Shown: in pieces, positions 42,142 through 50,660 of the stretch
Numbering within the stretch: position 1 is the stretch's first letter
Layout of the letters: each line of letters opens with the position of its first letter
Origin: Streptomyces sp. GESEQ-4
GTDB lineage: Bacteria > Actinomycetota > Actinomycetes > Streptomycetales > Streptomycetaceae
Reading direction: 5' to 3'
Assembly: GCF_017948455.1 (NCBI RefSeq)
Contig: NZ_JAFFSU010000003.1
Location: forward strand, 124,001-188,000
Length of the DNA: 64,000 nucleotides
Program-made: the position numbers and the translations under genes
Notes under the pieces: model-generated
Database searches by the model: none
What the model saw: only the letters and a program-made list of their open reading frames with translations
What the model was told of the DNA's origin: nothing

Positions 42142-44166
42142 TCACCCATAGCGGCGGTCTGCCGCGCCCGCGCCGGACATGATCTCTCTGGCCTCCGCGG
42201 GGATGTTGTCGCTGGTGAAGAGGGTGTTGTCCCGTACGACGTTGCCGCGTTGGCCGTCGACGAGGCCGGTGATGCCGGGATTGGTCGCGTAGTTTCCGGT
42301 CAGGGTCTGGTCGCCGGTGAGGTTGTTGTTCTGGTTGTTGGCGTGCGCCCACTGGGCGGCGGTGTCGAGGAAGACGTTGCGCTTCGCGGTGATGTAGCGG
42401 GAGCCCTCGTCGAAGTACAGGCCGAGTTGCCCGCTCTTCTCGCAGAAGTTCTCCTCGATGGTGGCGCCCGGGTTGGCGGAGAGCGTGTAGATGCAGCCGG
42501 CGTCGAACATCGTGTGCACGACGTCGCTCACGTGGTTACCGACCACGCGGAGGTCCTTCTGCGTCGTGGGCGTGTCATAGATCGGCTGGAAGTCGTACAG
42601 GCCGCGGTTGATGTACTCGGGGCTGCCGCCCTTGTCGTTGGCGCCCCACCCGAATCCGACCCCGATGCCGGTGTACGGCATGTCGGTGACGTCGTTGTGC
42701 TCGATGGTCAGCCGGGTCGCGTAGCTGGCGAAGATGCCGTCCTGGTCCAGGTACTCCAGCGCCGTGGAGAAGACGCGGTTGTCGCCGATCAGGATGTCGC
42801 TGTTGGTCATGCGCTCGTCGGACGGGTGGTGCGCGTCGGGACGGACCCCGCCGACCACGATGCCGCCGCCGGCGCTCGCGGTGAACGTGTTGCCGGTGAC
42901 GGAGATGTTCCGCGCGCCCAGTCCGACGCCGGTGGCGTGGGCGTTGGCGTCGTTGCCGATGCCGAGCCCGACGGAGCCGAGGTTCACGAAGCGGTTGCCG
43001 GCGAAGGAGATGCCGTGCGCCGCCGAGACCTGCACGGCCGCGGGCGCCTGTGCCCAGCCGTTACGGGCTCCTTCGAAGCCCTTGCAGCCGACCTCGCACG
43101 ACGTGAAGGCGTCCGCGGGCCGCTCGGGCTGGACGCCGGTGATGAACGTGCCCGTCTGCTGGTTGGCGTATCCGTTGGGCGAGCTGGGGTGCAGCCACGT
43201 GGTGCCGGTGAAGGTCAGTCCCTGGAAACGCAGGTCGTGGGCCGGCTCGTCGTAGGTGCCGCCGACCTCGAGCAGCGTCTCCATGCGCGGCAGTTCGACC
43301 CGTGCGCGGTGAATGTCCTGCCCCTCGAGCGGCTTGTAGTAGAGCGAGCCGGCCGTCTTGTCCAGGTACCACTCGCCGGGCCGGTCGAGGAAGCTCTTGG
43401 AGTTCAGCAGCCAGAACTGCGGTGTCCTGAACGGGGACTGGATGGTGTCGTATCCGTACGTGTTGTTGTCCCAGGCGGGCTGCTGCATCGTGACGGTGGA
43501 GCCGGAGATGCTCTCGACGGGCGCGAAGCGGTTGGTGAAGGACAGCTTCGCCTGGAGTTCGATGCGCTTCTGGTCGGGCAGCGCGGCCAGGTGGTCCAGA
43601 TCCGGGTTGTTGAGGGTGAAGCCGGTCGGGGTGAGGGTGATGTCGGACCGGTTCAGCTCGAGGCGCGCCCGCTGTGCCGGTACGCCGTCGACGTAGAGCT
43701 GCCGGGTGTCGAAGCCGGTGCCGACGTCCGCCTTGTAGATGCCCTTCTCCGGGTCGTCCAGCTCCCAGCCCGTGACCGGGTCCGTGCCGCTCACCACGGG
43801 TTTCGCTCCGGGCGCGGCCTTCCAGGTCACCGTGTGCCCGTCGCGGCCGGAGTCGGCCGCTCCGAAGCGCAGCGGCGAGGTGAGCCGGTGGGTCCCGCCG
43901 AGGAGGTTCACGGTGACGTCGCCGTCGCCTCGGGCAGCGAGGGCCCGTGCCCGGCGTTGCGCCTCCGCCAGGGTCTTCAACGGCCGTTTGACCGTGCCTG
44001 GCCCGTGGTCGCTGGCGCGCGGAGCGCCGGTGGGAGCGACGACGAGTCTGTGTTCCTTGGGAGCGGCGTGTGCGTCGGAGGGCAGGGCGGCGAGCAGTCC
44101 GGCGGCCAGGATCGCGGCGGTCGCCATGACGGACGTTCTTGTGTGCCGTGCGAGGAGCGAGGGCAT
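42142..44166 (-). CDS. secreted right-handed parallel beta-helix protein, probable glycoside hydrolase or lyase
   Basis: A 674-residue protein with a signal peptide (TRTSVMATAAILAAGLLAALPS, cleavage near DAHAA). VAPTGAPRASDHGPGTVKRPLKTLAEAQRRARAL is the entry of a pectate-lyase-like beta-helix domain, followed by VNLLGGTHRLTSPL and many helix coils such as ISVTGNTFTASAGGGIVVGGV, LIGDNRVFSTALEYL, LTIEHNDVTDMPYTGIGVGFGW and LRVVGNHVSDVV. The family resembles GH141/GH120-like beta-helix enzymes. Downstream of an ABC sugar importer and an enolase-type enzyme on the same strand, it probably trims a plant or algal polysaccharide. The catalytic residues cannot be assigned by reading alone. Confidence 0.8.
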   Translation of the reverse strand: MPSLLARHTRTSVMATAAILAAGLLAALPSDAHAAPKEHRLVVAPTGAPRASDHGPGTVKRPLKTLAEAQRRARALAARGDGDVTVNLLGGTHRLTSPLRFGAADSGRDGHTVTWKAAPGAKPVVSGTDPVTGWELDDPEKGIYKADVGTGFDTRQLYVDGVPAQRARLELNRSDITLTPTGFTLNNPDLDHLAALPDQKRIELQAKLSFTNRFAPVESISGSTVTMQQPAWDNNTYGYDTIQSPFRTPQFWLLNSKSFLDRPGEWYLDKTAGSLYYKPLEGQDIHRARVELPRMETLLEVGGTYDEPAHDLRFQGLTFTGTTWLHPSSPNGYANQQTGTFITGVQPERPADAFTSCEVGCKGFEGARNGWAQAPAAVQVSAAHGISFAGNRFVNLGSVGLGIGNDANAHATGVGLGARNISVTGNTFTASAGGGIVVGGVRPDAHHPSDERMTNSDILIGDNRVFSTALEYLDQDGIFASYATRLTIEHNDVTDMPYTGIGVGFGWGANDKGGSPEYINRGLYDFQPIYDTPTTQKDLRVVGNHVSDVVHTMFDAGCIYTLSANPGATIEENFCEKSGQLGLYFDEGSRYITAKRNVFLDTAAQWAHANNQNNNLTGDQTLTGNYATNPGITGLVDGQRGNVVRDNTLFTSDNIPAEAREIMSGAGAADRRYG

Positions 44167-44206
44167 GGCTGTGTCCCTTCTTCGCGGTCGGGGTGCTCCG
44201 GGCCGT

Positions 44207-45442
44207 TCAGGGCCCAGCGGTGTGCGGCACTTCGCTGACGGGATGCGGTACGAGGAACTGGGGAGGACCGGGGTCGTGCTGCTGCGTGCCGGCGCGGTGA
44301 TCGGCTGCCGTGAGCAGTCGTCGGCCCGCGTGCTCGGGCCGGATGCCGGGACCTCCGGGTGCGGCGGTGTGCTGTCGCCCTGACGCCGTTATCGCTGCCT
44401 CGTCGACCTCGATGCCCAGGCCCGGCGCGTGACCGAGGACGAAGGCACCGTCCTCGACGTGCAGGTCGAGGGAGAGGCCGAGGGGCGGCTGGAGGTCCTG
44501 CAGCTCGGCGGCGATGAGGTTGGGCACGGACGTCGCGGCGTGCAGGAGCGCCACGGGAGTGTCGCCGATCGGGCTGACGGGCAGATCGTGGGCGTGAGCC
44601 AGGGCGGCGACCCGCAGAAAGTGGGTCACGCCCCAGACCGCCGCCGTCTGGACGATGTCCACCGCGTCCCGGGCCAGCAGCGGCCGGTACTGCTCGAGGC
44701 CGCTGAGGTTCTCCCCGCTGGCGACCGAAGCCCGGATCCCCCGTCCGACGGCAGCCATTCCTTCGGCGTCCCAGCGCCGGACAGGTTCCTCGACCCAGGT
44801 GAGGTCGAGCGTCCGTTCCAGTTCCCCGACGTGACGGACCGCCTGCTTGCGGGTCCAGGTCTCGTTCGCGTCCAGCATCAGGGCCGGCCGCGCCCCCCGT
44901 CCGGCCTCGGTCAGGACCTCCCGTACGAGGGTCAGCCGGTCGCGGTCCCGCTCGACGTCCAGGCCACCCTTGAGCTTGGCCGCCCGCAGGCCGTGCTCGG
45001 CGTAGGTCTGGTAGACGTGGGCCAGTTCGTCGTCGCTCAGGGCGATGTCGACGGCCGATGCGTAGGCGGGAACCCTTCGGTCGCCTCCCCCCAGAAGGCG
45101 CCACAGCGGTTCACCCGCCGCCTTTGCCTTGATGTCCCACAGGGCGGTGTCGAGAGCACCGATGGTCCCGAAGAGGGCTCCGGCGTGGCCTGCCTTGAAG
45201 GTGTGCCGCAACATGCGGTCGTAGAGCGCGGTCACGCATCGCGGGTCCTCGCCGTCGATGGCGGAGAAGACGGCGTCCACTGCTATGTGAGGTCCCAGAC
45301 CGACGCCGGTGATCCCCGCGTCGGTGTCCACCAGGACGATCGGCACCGGAGTGATCCCGTCGGCGTAGACGCCGTTGGCGTCACCGATGGGACGGCCCCA
45401 TTCGTGGACGGTCGTGAGGGTGCGAAACCCGGTTATCCGCAT
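44207..45442 (-). CDS. enolase-superfamily (mandelate racemase-like) enzyme, acid-sugar dehydratase candidate
   Basis: A 411-residue protein. The N-terminal capping domain (MRITGFRTLTTVHEWG, then LFGTIGALDTALWDIKAKAAGEPLWRLLGG) precedes the barrel with KLKGG (KxK, about residue 150), LMLDANETW, WVEEPV and ASGENL, the three metal ligands, and VDIVQTAAVWGVTHFLRVA. At the place where relatives have the catalytic His (APH in galactonate dehydratase) this protein reads SPIG. The last 50 residues after GLGIEVDEAAI are unlike the family and look like read-through. It follows the permease genes with 1 base between, so it is in the same operon. Substrate unknown. Confidence 0.82.
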   Translation of the reverse strand: MRITGFRTLTTVHEWGRPIGDANGVYADGITPVPIVLVDTDAGITGVGLGPHIAVDAVFSAIDGEDPRCVTALYDRMLRHTFKAGHAGALFGTIGALDTALWDIKAKAAGEPLWRLLGGGDRRVPAYASAVDIALSDDELAHVYQTYAEHGLRAAKLKGGLDVERDRDRLTLVREVLTEAGRGARPALMLDANETWTRKQAVRHVGELERTLDLTWVEEPVRRWDAEGMAAVGRGIRASVASGENLSGLEQYRPLLARDAVDIVQTAAVWGVTHFLRVAALAHAHDLPVSPIGDTPVALLHAATSVPNLIAAELQDLQPPLGLSLDLHVEDGAFVLGHAPGLGIEVDEAAITASGRQHTAAPGGPGIRPEHAGRRLLTAADHRAGTQQHDPGPPQFLVPHPVSEVPHTAGP

Positions 45443-45443
45443 G

Positions 45444-46271
45444 TCAGCCCTTCGTGGCACCGGCGGTGATCCCGTCGGCGATCTGGCGCTGGAAGAAGAG
45501 GTAGAGCACGAGGACCGGCAGTGCGGCGATCAGCACCCCGGAGGCGAAGGTGGGGATGTCGTCGGAGTACTGACCGCGCAGTGACGTGACTCCGACCATG
45601 AGGGTGCGGTGTTCGGGGGACGGCATCATCAGCAGGGAGATGAGCACGTCGTTCCAGCAGAACAGGGCGTTGAGGATGCCGACCGACAGCAGGGCCGGGC
45701 GGCCGATCGGCAGCATGATCCGCCGGTAGACGCCGTACGTCGTGTTCCCGTCGATCCTGGCCGCGTCCATGATCTCGCCCGGGATCCCGGAGTAGTAGCT
45801 CGTCATCAGGAAGATCGTGAACGGGAGGAACTGCGCGACGTAGGCGAGGATCAGCCCGGGGTAGGTGTCCATGAGGCCGGTGTCCGCCATGACGCGCGCG
45901 AGCGGGACCATGATCACCTGGAACGGGATGAACAGCGCCGCAAGAAAGCACAGGAACAGGGCCCGTGAGCCCCGGAACCGCAGGTGGCTCAGCGCGAAGC
46001 CGGCCATCGAGCCGATCAGCAGCAGGAGGGCGACCGCGGACGCCACGACGATGACGGAGTTGGCGAAGTACCGTCCCAGGCCCACACTCGTCCATGCCGT
46101 GGCGATGTTTTCCCAGGACAGGGAACTCGTCAGGGAGAACCGGTCGAGGATGTACTCGTGCCGGGTCTTCATGGCGACGTTGGCGGTGAACACCAGAGGG
46201 TAGATCGTCGCCACTGCCAGGGCGGCCATTGGGACGGCGACCACCCACACACGCAGGCGCGCGCGGCGCAT
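45444..46271 (-). CDS. carbohydrate ABC transporter permease (MalG-type)
   Basis: A 275-residue inner-membrane subunit with six hydrophobic segments. The cytoplasmic EAA loop EIMDAARIDGNTTYGVYRRIMLPIGRPAL lies near residue 190 and couples to an ATPase; as usual in streptomycetes no ATPase gene is in the cluster, so a shared MsiK-like ATPase is likely. The start overlaps the stop of the MalF-type gene. Confidence 0.92.
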   Translation of the reverse strand: MRRARLRVWVVAVPMAALAVATIYPLVFTANVAMKTRHEYILDRFSLTSSLSWENIATAWTSVGLGRYFANSVIVVASAVALLLLIGSMAGFALSHLRFRGSRALFLCFLAALFIPFQVIMVPLARVMADTGLMDTYPGLILAYVAQFLPFTIFLMTSYYSGIPGEIMDAARIDGNTTYGVYRRIMLPIGRPALLSVGILNALFCWNDVLISLLMMPSPEHRTLMVGVTSLRGQYSDDIPTFASGVLIAALPVLVLYLFFQRQIADGITAGATKG

Positions 46272-47257
46272 CAGTGCTCCCTCCCCGCGCGGCGGAGCAG
46301 CGCGATCTGCGCGAGCCCCACCACGAGCATCAGGAGAAAGAGAACCGTCGAGGCGGCCGAGGCGAGCGCCGGCCGGTTCATCTCCCCCTGCTGGACCCAG
46401 ATGTAGTACTCGGGCAGATAGGTGGCCCCCTCCGGGCCGCCGCTGGTCATCACGTAGAGCAGGCCGAACATGGACGTCAGCATCCCGATCATGGTCGTGA
46501 CGAAGACAAACTGAATGGTGCGGGACAGGCCAGGGACGATCACGTGCCAGATGACCTGCGGCAGCGACGCGCCGTCGACCCGGGCGGCGTCGAGGAGTGT
46601 GGCGTCCAGGGTGGAGAACCCGGCGAGGAAGACCACCAGGGCCATCCCGAACGTCGCCCAGACGTGCACGCCGACAACCGTGAACATGGCGATGTCCGGA
46701 TCGCCGAGCCAGTCGACGGGGTCGATGCCGCTGTTCCCGAGAGCCGCGTTGAGCGGGCCGTCGAAGGCCAGCAGCAGGTTGAAGATCGCGCCGACGATCA
46801 CCGGAGAGAGCACGGCCGGAAAGAAGTAGACGCTGCGGTAGATCCGGTGCCCGGGGACGCGCAGATAGATGAACGTCGCGAGCAGGCCGGGAATCGCCAC
46901 CGCCACGGGAAGCAGCAGCACGAGCAGTCCGACGTTCTCCAGGGCTGTGTGAAAGAGCGGGTCCCGGAACAGTTCCGCGTAGTTGTCCAGGCCGACCGCG
47001 GTCCCGTCGCGCTCGCCGTCGCCGGTGAAGGAGAAGTTGACGCCCATGAGCAGCGGGACCAGGCGGAACGCCACCACGATCGCAATGGCCGGGGCCAGCA
47101 GGACGTAGGGCGCGAGGCGTTCGGCACGCTGCCCACTGATGCGCCGCGGGGAACGCACCCCGGGATCCGTACGGCGCGTGCGCTGCCCGGCCTGTGTCTC
47201 GTCGGTCCGCCCGGTATCGGCCGGGCGGACCGACGAGGGCGAACCCCTGAGCGGCAC
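46271..47257 (-). CDS. carbohydrate ABC transporter permease (MalF-type)
   Basis: A 328-residue permease. A polar N-terminal tail of about 45 residues is followed by LAPYVLLAPAIAIVVAFRLVPLLMGVNFSF and the other helices. FSTLDATLLDAARVDGASLPQVIWHVIVPGL is the EAA loop. It pairs with the MalG-type subunit at 45444-46271 and the binding protein at 47262-48527 in one import system. The GTG start lies 4 bases after the binding-protein stop. Confidence 0.9.
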   Translation of the reverse strand: MPLRGSPSSVRPADTGRTDETQAGQRTRRTDPGVRSPRRISGQRAERLAPYVLLAPAIAIVVAFRLVPLLMGVNFSFTGDGERDGTAVGLDNYAELFRDPLFHTALENVGLLVLLLPVAVAIPGLLATFIYLRVPGHRIYRSVYFFPAVLSPVIVGAIFNLLLAFDGPLNAALGNSGIDPVDWLGDPDIAMFTVVGVHVWATFGMALVVFLAGFSTLDATLLDAARVDGASLPQVIWHVIVPGLSRTIQFVFVTTMIGMLTSMFGLLYVMTSGGPEGATYLPEYYIWVQQGEMNRPALASAASTVLFLLMLVVGLAQIALLRRAGREH

Positions 47258-47261
47258 GGGT

Positions 47262-48527
47262 TCAGCCCTTCTGGTCGGAGTCGGCCAGCTTCTGCAAGGC
47301 GTCGTCGACGCTGGTCGATCCGCTCAGGATCTGCTGGGACAGCCTCCCCATCAGGTCCAGCGTCTTCGAGGACAGCGCGACATGCAGTGCGGGCTTGCCG
47401 GTCTTGATCTCCGACACGATCGTGGTGAGGGCCTGACCGCCGCCCGACACGTCGAGGGTGCTGTCGGACGCGACCGCGCCGGCGTCGGCGTAGAACGCCT
47501 TGAGAGCGTCCTTCGACGTCAGGGAGCGCACCAGGTCCGCGGCCAGTTTCGGCTTCTTCGTCCACTCGGCGACCCCGTAGCCGATACCGCCGTCGTACGG
47601 AAGGCCGGGAACGGCTTCGGAGTTGACGAGCGGAGCCCGCATCACGCCGATGTCGTCCGGGTCCAGGAACTCGCTGAAGTCCTTCCAGTGGCCCACGTCC
47701 GACATCAGCCCCACGATGTGGGCGGCCTCACCGGACTGGAAGCGGGCGAAGGCGTCGTTGAACAGCGCGGTCGAGTTGGCCCCTTCGTTGTTCAGGCCGG
47801 CGTCCTCGGCCTCCTTCCAGAGCTCGAAGATCTGCCGCACATGGGGTGAGTTCCAGTCCCGCTTCCCGGCGATCCAGTCGTCGTACTCCTGCGGTGTGAG
47901 GACGCCCGGCCCCAGTGCCGAGAGGAAGAACTGGATGCCGATGCCCTCCTTGTTCCCGAGGGAGAGGCAACTGGCCTTGGTCTTCTCGGCGATGGCCTTG
48001 CAGTCGTCGAGGAACTCCCGCCACGTCGTCGCCGGGCGTTCGGGGTCGAGACCGGCGTCCTTGTAGAGGGCCTTGTTGTAGTAGACCGGATGCCCCTGCA
48101 ACGTCACCGGCGCTGCATAGATCTTGCCCTGCGCGGTGAAGGCCTCCCAACCCGCAAGCCGTTTCCTGTCCTCGGCCACGTAGTCGTCCAGGGGCAGGAG
48201 GGCGTCCGTACGGTCGCGTATCTCGCCGCCGCCGTTGAAGAGCATGACGTCGGGGCCCTTGCCTGACTGAATGGCCGTGCCCAGCAACGTGTAGTACTGG
48301 TCGAACGGCTGGGCGACGAACTCCACCTTCACATCGGGGTGCTTCTCGGCGAAGTCGGCTTTCGCCTGCTTGATGTAGGAGGCGGCCGACTCCTCGCCGG
48401 ACTTCCAGTCCCAGACCACGAGCTTGTCGTCCGCGTTGTCGGAAGAGGAGCCGGATCCCGCGCTGCCGCAGCCGGACAGCGTCATCGCCGCGACCAGGAC
48501 GGCCGACCACAGTGCTCGCCGCTTCAT
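47262..48527 (-). CDS. ABC transporter solute-binding lipoprotein (sugar type)
   Basis: A 421-residue family 1 binding protein. ALWSAVLVAAMTLSGCGSAG contains the lipobox (LSGC, Cys about residue 20), so it is anchored to the outer face of the membrane. KLVVWDWKSGEES, FAEKHPDVKVEFV, YYTLLGTAIQSGKGPDVMLFNGG and YYNKALYKDAGLDPERPATTWREFLD are typical of oligosaccharide-binding proteins. The ATG at 48525-48527 is preferred to a GTG 9 bases upstream because GGAGAG lies 8 bases before it. It is the first gene of a five-gene operon and is divergent from an FCD-GntR regulator. Confidence 0.92.
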   Translation of the reverse strand: MKRRALWSAVLVAAMTLSGCGSAGSGSSSDNADDKLVVWDWKSGEESAASYIKQAKADFAEKHPDVKVEFVAQPFDQYYTLLGTAIQSGKGPDVMLFNGGGEIRDRTDALLPLDDYVAEDRKRLAGWEAFTAQGKIYAAPVTLQGHPVYYNKALYKDAGLDPERPATTWREFLDDCKAIAEKTKASCLSLGNKEGIGIQFFLSALGPGVLTPQEYDDWIAGKRDWNSPHVRQIFELWKEAEDAGLNNEGANSTALFNDAFARFQSGEAAHIVGLMSDVGHWKDFSEFLDPDDIGVMRAPLVNSEAVPGLPYDGGIGYGVAEWTKKPKLAADLVRSLTSKDALKAFYADAGAVASDSTLDVSGGGQALTTIVSEIKTGKPALHVALSSKTLDLMGRLSQQILSGSTSVDDALQKLADSDQKG

Positions 48528-48590
48528 GCCGATCACTCTCCGTTGCCTTGCGGGGACTCTCCGCCCGCCGATGACCCGGAAACGTAACTC

Positions 48591-48626
48591 GTATGACGTA
48601 TGACGTCAATGGCTGTCACGTATGAT
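48591..48626. promoter_or_regulatory. GTATGA repeats and TGACGTCA palindrome, candidate FCD-GntR operator
   Basis: GTATGAC occurs at 48591 and 48598, GTATGAT at 48620, and TGACGTCA (48601-48608) is an exact 8-base palindrome. They occupy the 144-base gap between the divergent binding-protein and GntR genes. FadR-like GntR proteins bind short dyads of this size; the assignment is inferred. Confidence 0.45.
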
Positions 48627-48671
48627 GGCTGCTCAAGTCGCCCGCGTGGTCGCGGGACCACCGGAGGAACC

Positions 48672-49442
48672 ATGACGGCAACGCAGCCAGCAGCTGACAG
48701 CAGTTCGGCGCCTCCCGCCTGGGCACGACGGCCGACCAACCTCGCGAAGGCGGTCACAGCCGAGCTGGTGGGGCGCATCGTTCGCGGGGAGCACCCGCCG
48801 GGGACGCCGCTGCCGCCCGAGCCCGCTCTCTGCGAGGCCTTCGCGGTGAGCCGGACCGTCATCCGGGAAGCCGTGAAGATCCTTCAGGAGAAGGGACTGG
48901 TACAGGTCCGCCAGGGGGCCGGCACCATGGTGACCGCCCCGGCGAAGTGGAACATGCTCGACGAGCACGTCCTGGCGGCGAGCATCGACCAGGACGAGAG
49001 TCTGCAGCTCCTCGACGACCTCGTGGTCACACGGCGGCTGCTGGAGTCCGACATGGCGCACGTCGCCGCCCGGCTGGCCACTCAGGACGTCGTGGATCAC
49101 CTGCGCACACTGGTGGACCGCATGGACGAACTCGTTGACGACCACGCCACGTACGCGGAGCACGACCGCGCCTTCCACGACGTCATCATGCAGGCGTCGG
49201 GAAACCGCATCGCCCGTGGGGTGATACGCGCACTGGAGAGCCAGGTCGTCAACACCGCGCGGTACATGGGCCGGCCCGAGCGCGCCATGTGCGTCGCGTC
49301 CAACCACGGCCATCGCCGCGTGTACGAGCGCATCGCCGCCCACGACCCGAGCGGTGCGGCCGAGGCGATGTTCACCCACATCACCGAAGCCTGGCTGGTC
49401 CGCCGCAGCGCGCCGGGCGACCCGGTGCGGCTGGACCGCTAG
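48672..49442 (+). CDS. FadR/GntR family regulator with FCD domain
   Basis: A 256-residue regulator. After a 30-residue Ala/Pro tail, LAKAVTAELVGRIVRGEHPPGTPLPPEPALCEAFAVSRTVIREAVKILQEKGLVQVRQGAGTMV is the winged helix. The FCD ligand domain has LLDDLVVTRRLLESDMAHVAAR, DRAFHDVIMQASGN (metal-binding His) and GHRRVYERIAAHD (second His). This group senses acid sugars or organic acids, which fits the enolase-type enzyme in the divergent operon. The ATG at 48672 follows GGAGGA at 48663-48668. Confidence 0.9.
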   Translation: MTATQPAADSSSAPPAWARRPTNLAKAVTAELVGRIVRGEHPPGTPLPPEPALCEAFAVSRTVIREAVKILQEKGLVQVRQGAGTMVTAPAKWNMLDEHVLAASIDQDESLQLLDDLVVTRRLLESDMAHVAARLATQDVVDHLRTLVDRMDELVDDHATYAEHDRAFHDVIMQASGNRIARGVIRALESQVVNTARYMGRPERAMCVASNHGHRRVYERIAAHDPSGAAEAMFTHITEAWLVRRSAPGDPVRLDR

Positions 49443-49509
49443 CGAGCGGCCTCGCCGGCGAGGCAGGTGACGGCGGCGCTCGACTCAACTGCCGTCGGAG
49501 GCCCGCCGG

Positions 49510-50547
49510 TTACGCCCCGCCGACACCCACCGCGGCACCGCTGGTACTCCGGTCGCGTTCATGACGCGTGTCCGCGTCGCTGGTAGTGGTGCTTCCGTTC
49601 GCGGCCGAGCGCGGTGGCTGCCGTGCCTGGTTCCGGAACTGTGCGGGCGACGATCCGACCACGCGGCGGAACGCGGTGCTGAACGCGCTCTCGGACTGGT
49701 AGCCCGTGGCCTGTGCGAGCTCGGAGATCGACATGGTGTCGCGGGTGAGGGCGTCGCGCGCGAGGCTCATGCGCCACTGGATCAGGTACTCCAACGGCGG
49801 GACCCCGACGTGGCTCTTGAAGGCCTGGGCGAACGCGGAACGCGACATGTGGCTGATCTCGGCGAGCTCCTTGAGGCTCCAGGAGTGGGCCACGTCCGCG
49901 TGCACGGCGCGCAGGGCGGCACCGATGCCGTCCTCGTTCAGGGCGCCCAGCCAGCCGGTGGGCCGGTCTGTCTGACCGGCGTGAGCACGCAGCATGTGCA
50001 CGAGCAGGATCTGTGCGAGATGGTTCTGCACCAGCGGGCCGCCCGCGGCGCTGACCCCGACCTCGGTGGCCAGGAGATCGATCAGCTGCGCGAGCCGCCC
50101 GCCATGAGGATCGCCGACGCGGACGATCACGAGCGGCGGCAGAAGATCGGTCAGGAGGGCCGCGTTGCTGTCGTCGAACGCGATGTGCCCGACGCAGAGG
50201 TAGAGGTCCTCCTCGGACTCCGGGCCGATCCGCACGAACCCGTCTTCGGCACTCGCCCACACCGGCTCCGCAGGGCGCGGGCTTGCGTCGAGCGTGCTGG
50301 CCAGCACGTAAGGCGGCGGGTTGCCCAGCATGAAGGTGTCACCCTCCCGCAGCAGCACCGGCTCGTGCCCTTCGAGGATCAACCAGCACGTGCCGCGTAC
50401 GAGGCCCCCGATCCGCACGTGCAAGAACGTGTCGAAGCGCAACGCCCACTCTCCCGCGGCCCGGAGGTTGGGCCCGATCACCGTGCGGGGCCGGAGCAGG
50501 CCGATCGCGTCAGCCACTGGATCCCGAAATCCGAGCACCGACGACAC
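49510..50547 (-). CDS. AraC family transcriptional regulator with cupin domain
   Basis: A 345-residue regulator. An N-terminal cupin (FDTFLHVRIGGLVRGTCWLILEGHEPVLLREGDTFML) is followed by a linker helix and two AraC helix-turn-helix units: WSLKELAEISHMSRSAFAQAFKSHVGVPPLEYLIQWRM and MSISELAQATGYQSESAFSTAFRRVVGSSPAQFR. The C-terminal 35 residues are disordered. This is the cupin_6-AraC type commonly placed divergent from a short-chain dehydrogenase, as here, and thought to activate it in response to a small electrophile. The gap contains a GATAGTATC dyad at 50589-50597. Confidence 0.9.
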   Translation of the reverse strand: MSSVLGFRDPVADAIGLLRPRTVIGPNLRAAGEWALRFDTFLHVRIGGLVRGTCWLILEGHEPVLLREGDTFMLGNPPPYVLASTLDASPRPAEPVWASAEDGFVRIGPESEEDLYLCVGHIAFDDSNAALLTDLLPPLVIVRVGDPHGGRLAQLIDLLATEVGVSAAGGPLVQNHLAQILLVHMLRAHAGQTDRPTGWLGALNEDGIGAALRAVHADVAHSWSLKELAEISHMSRSAFAQAFKSHVGVPPLEYLIQWRMSLARDALTRDTMSISELAQATGYQSESAFSTAFRRVVGSSPAQFRNQARQPPRSAANGSTTTSDADTRHERDRSTSGAAVGVGGA

Positions 50548-50660
50548 CTCCTGGACGATACGTAAAGAACGCCGGACTCTGCATTATGGATAGTATCCCC
50601 GACCTCCCGCAGTATCGATGTCGAACGGATCGGCATCGAGAGAGTGATGGAGACACCCGC

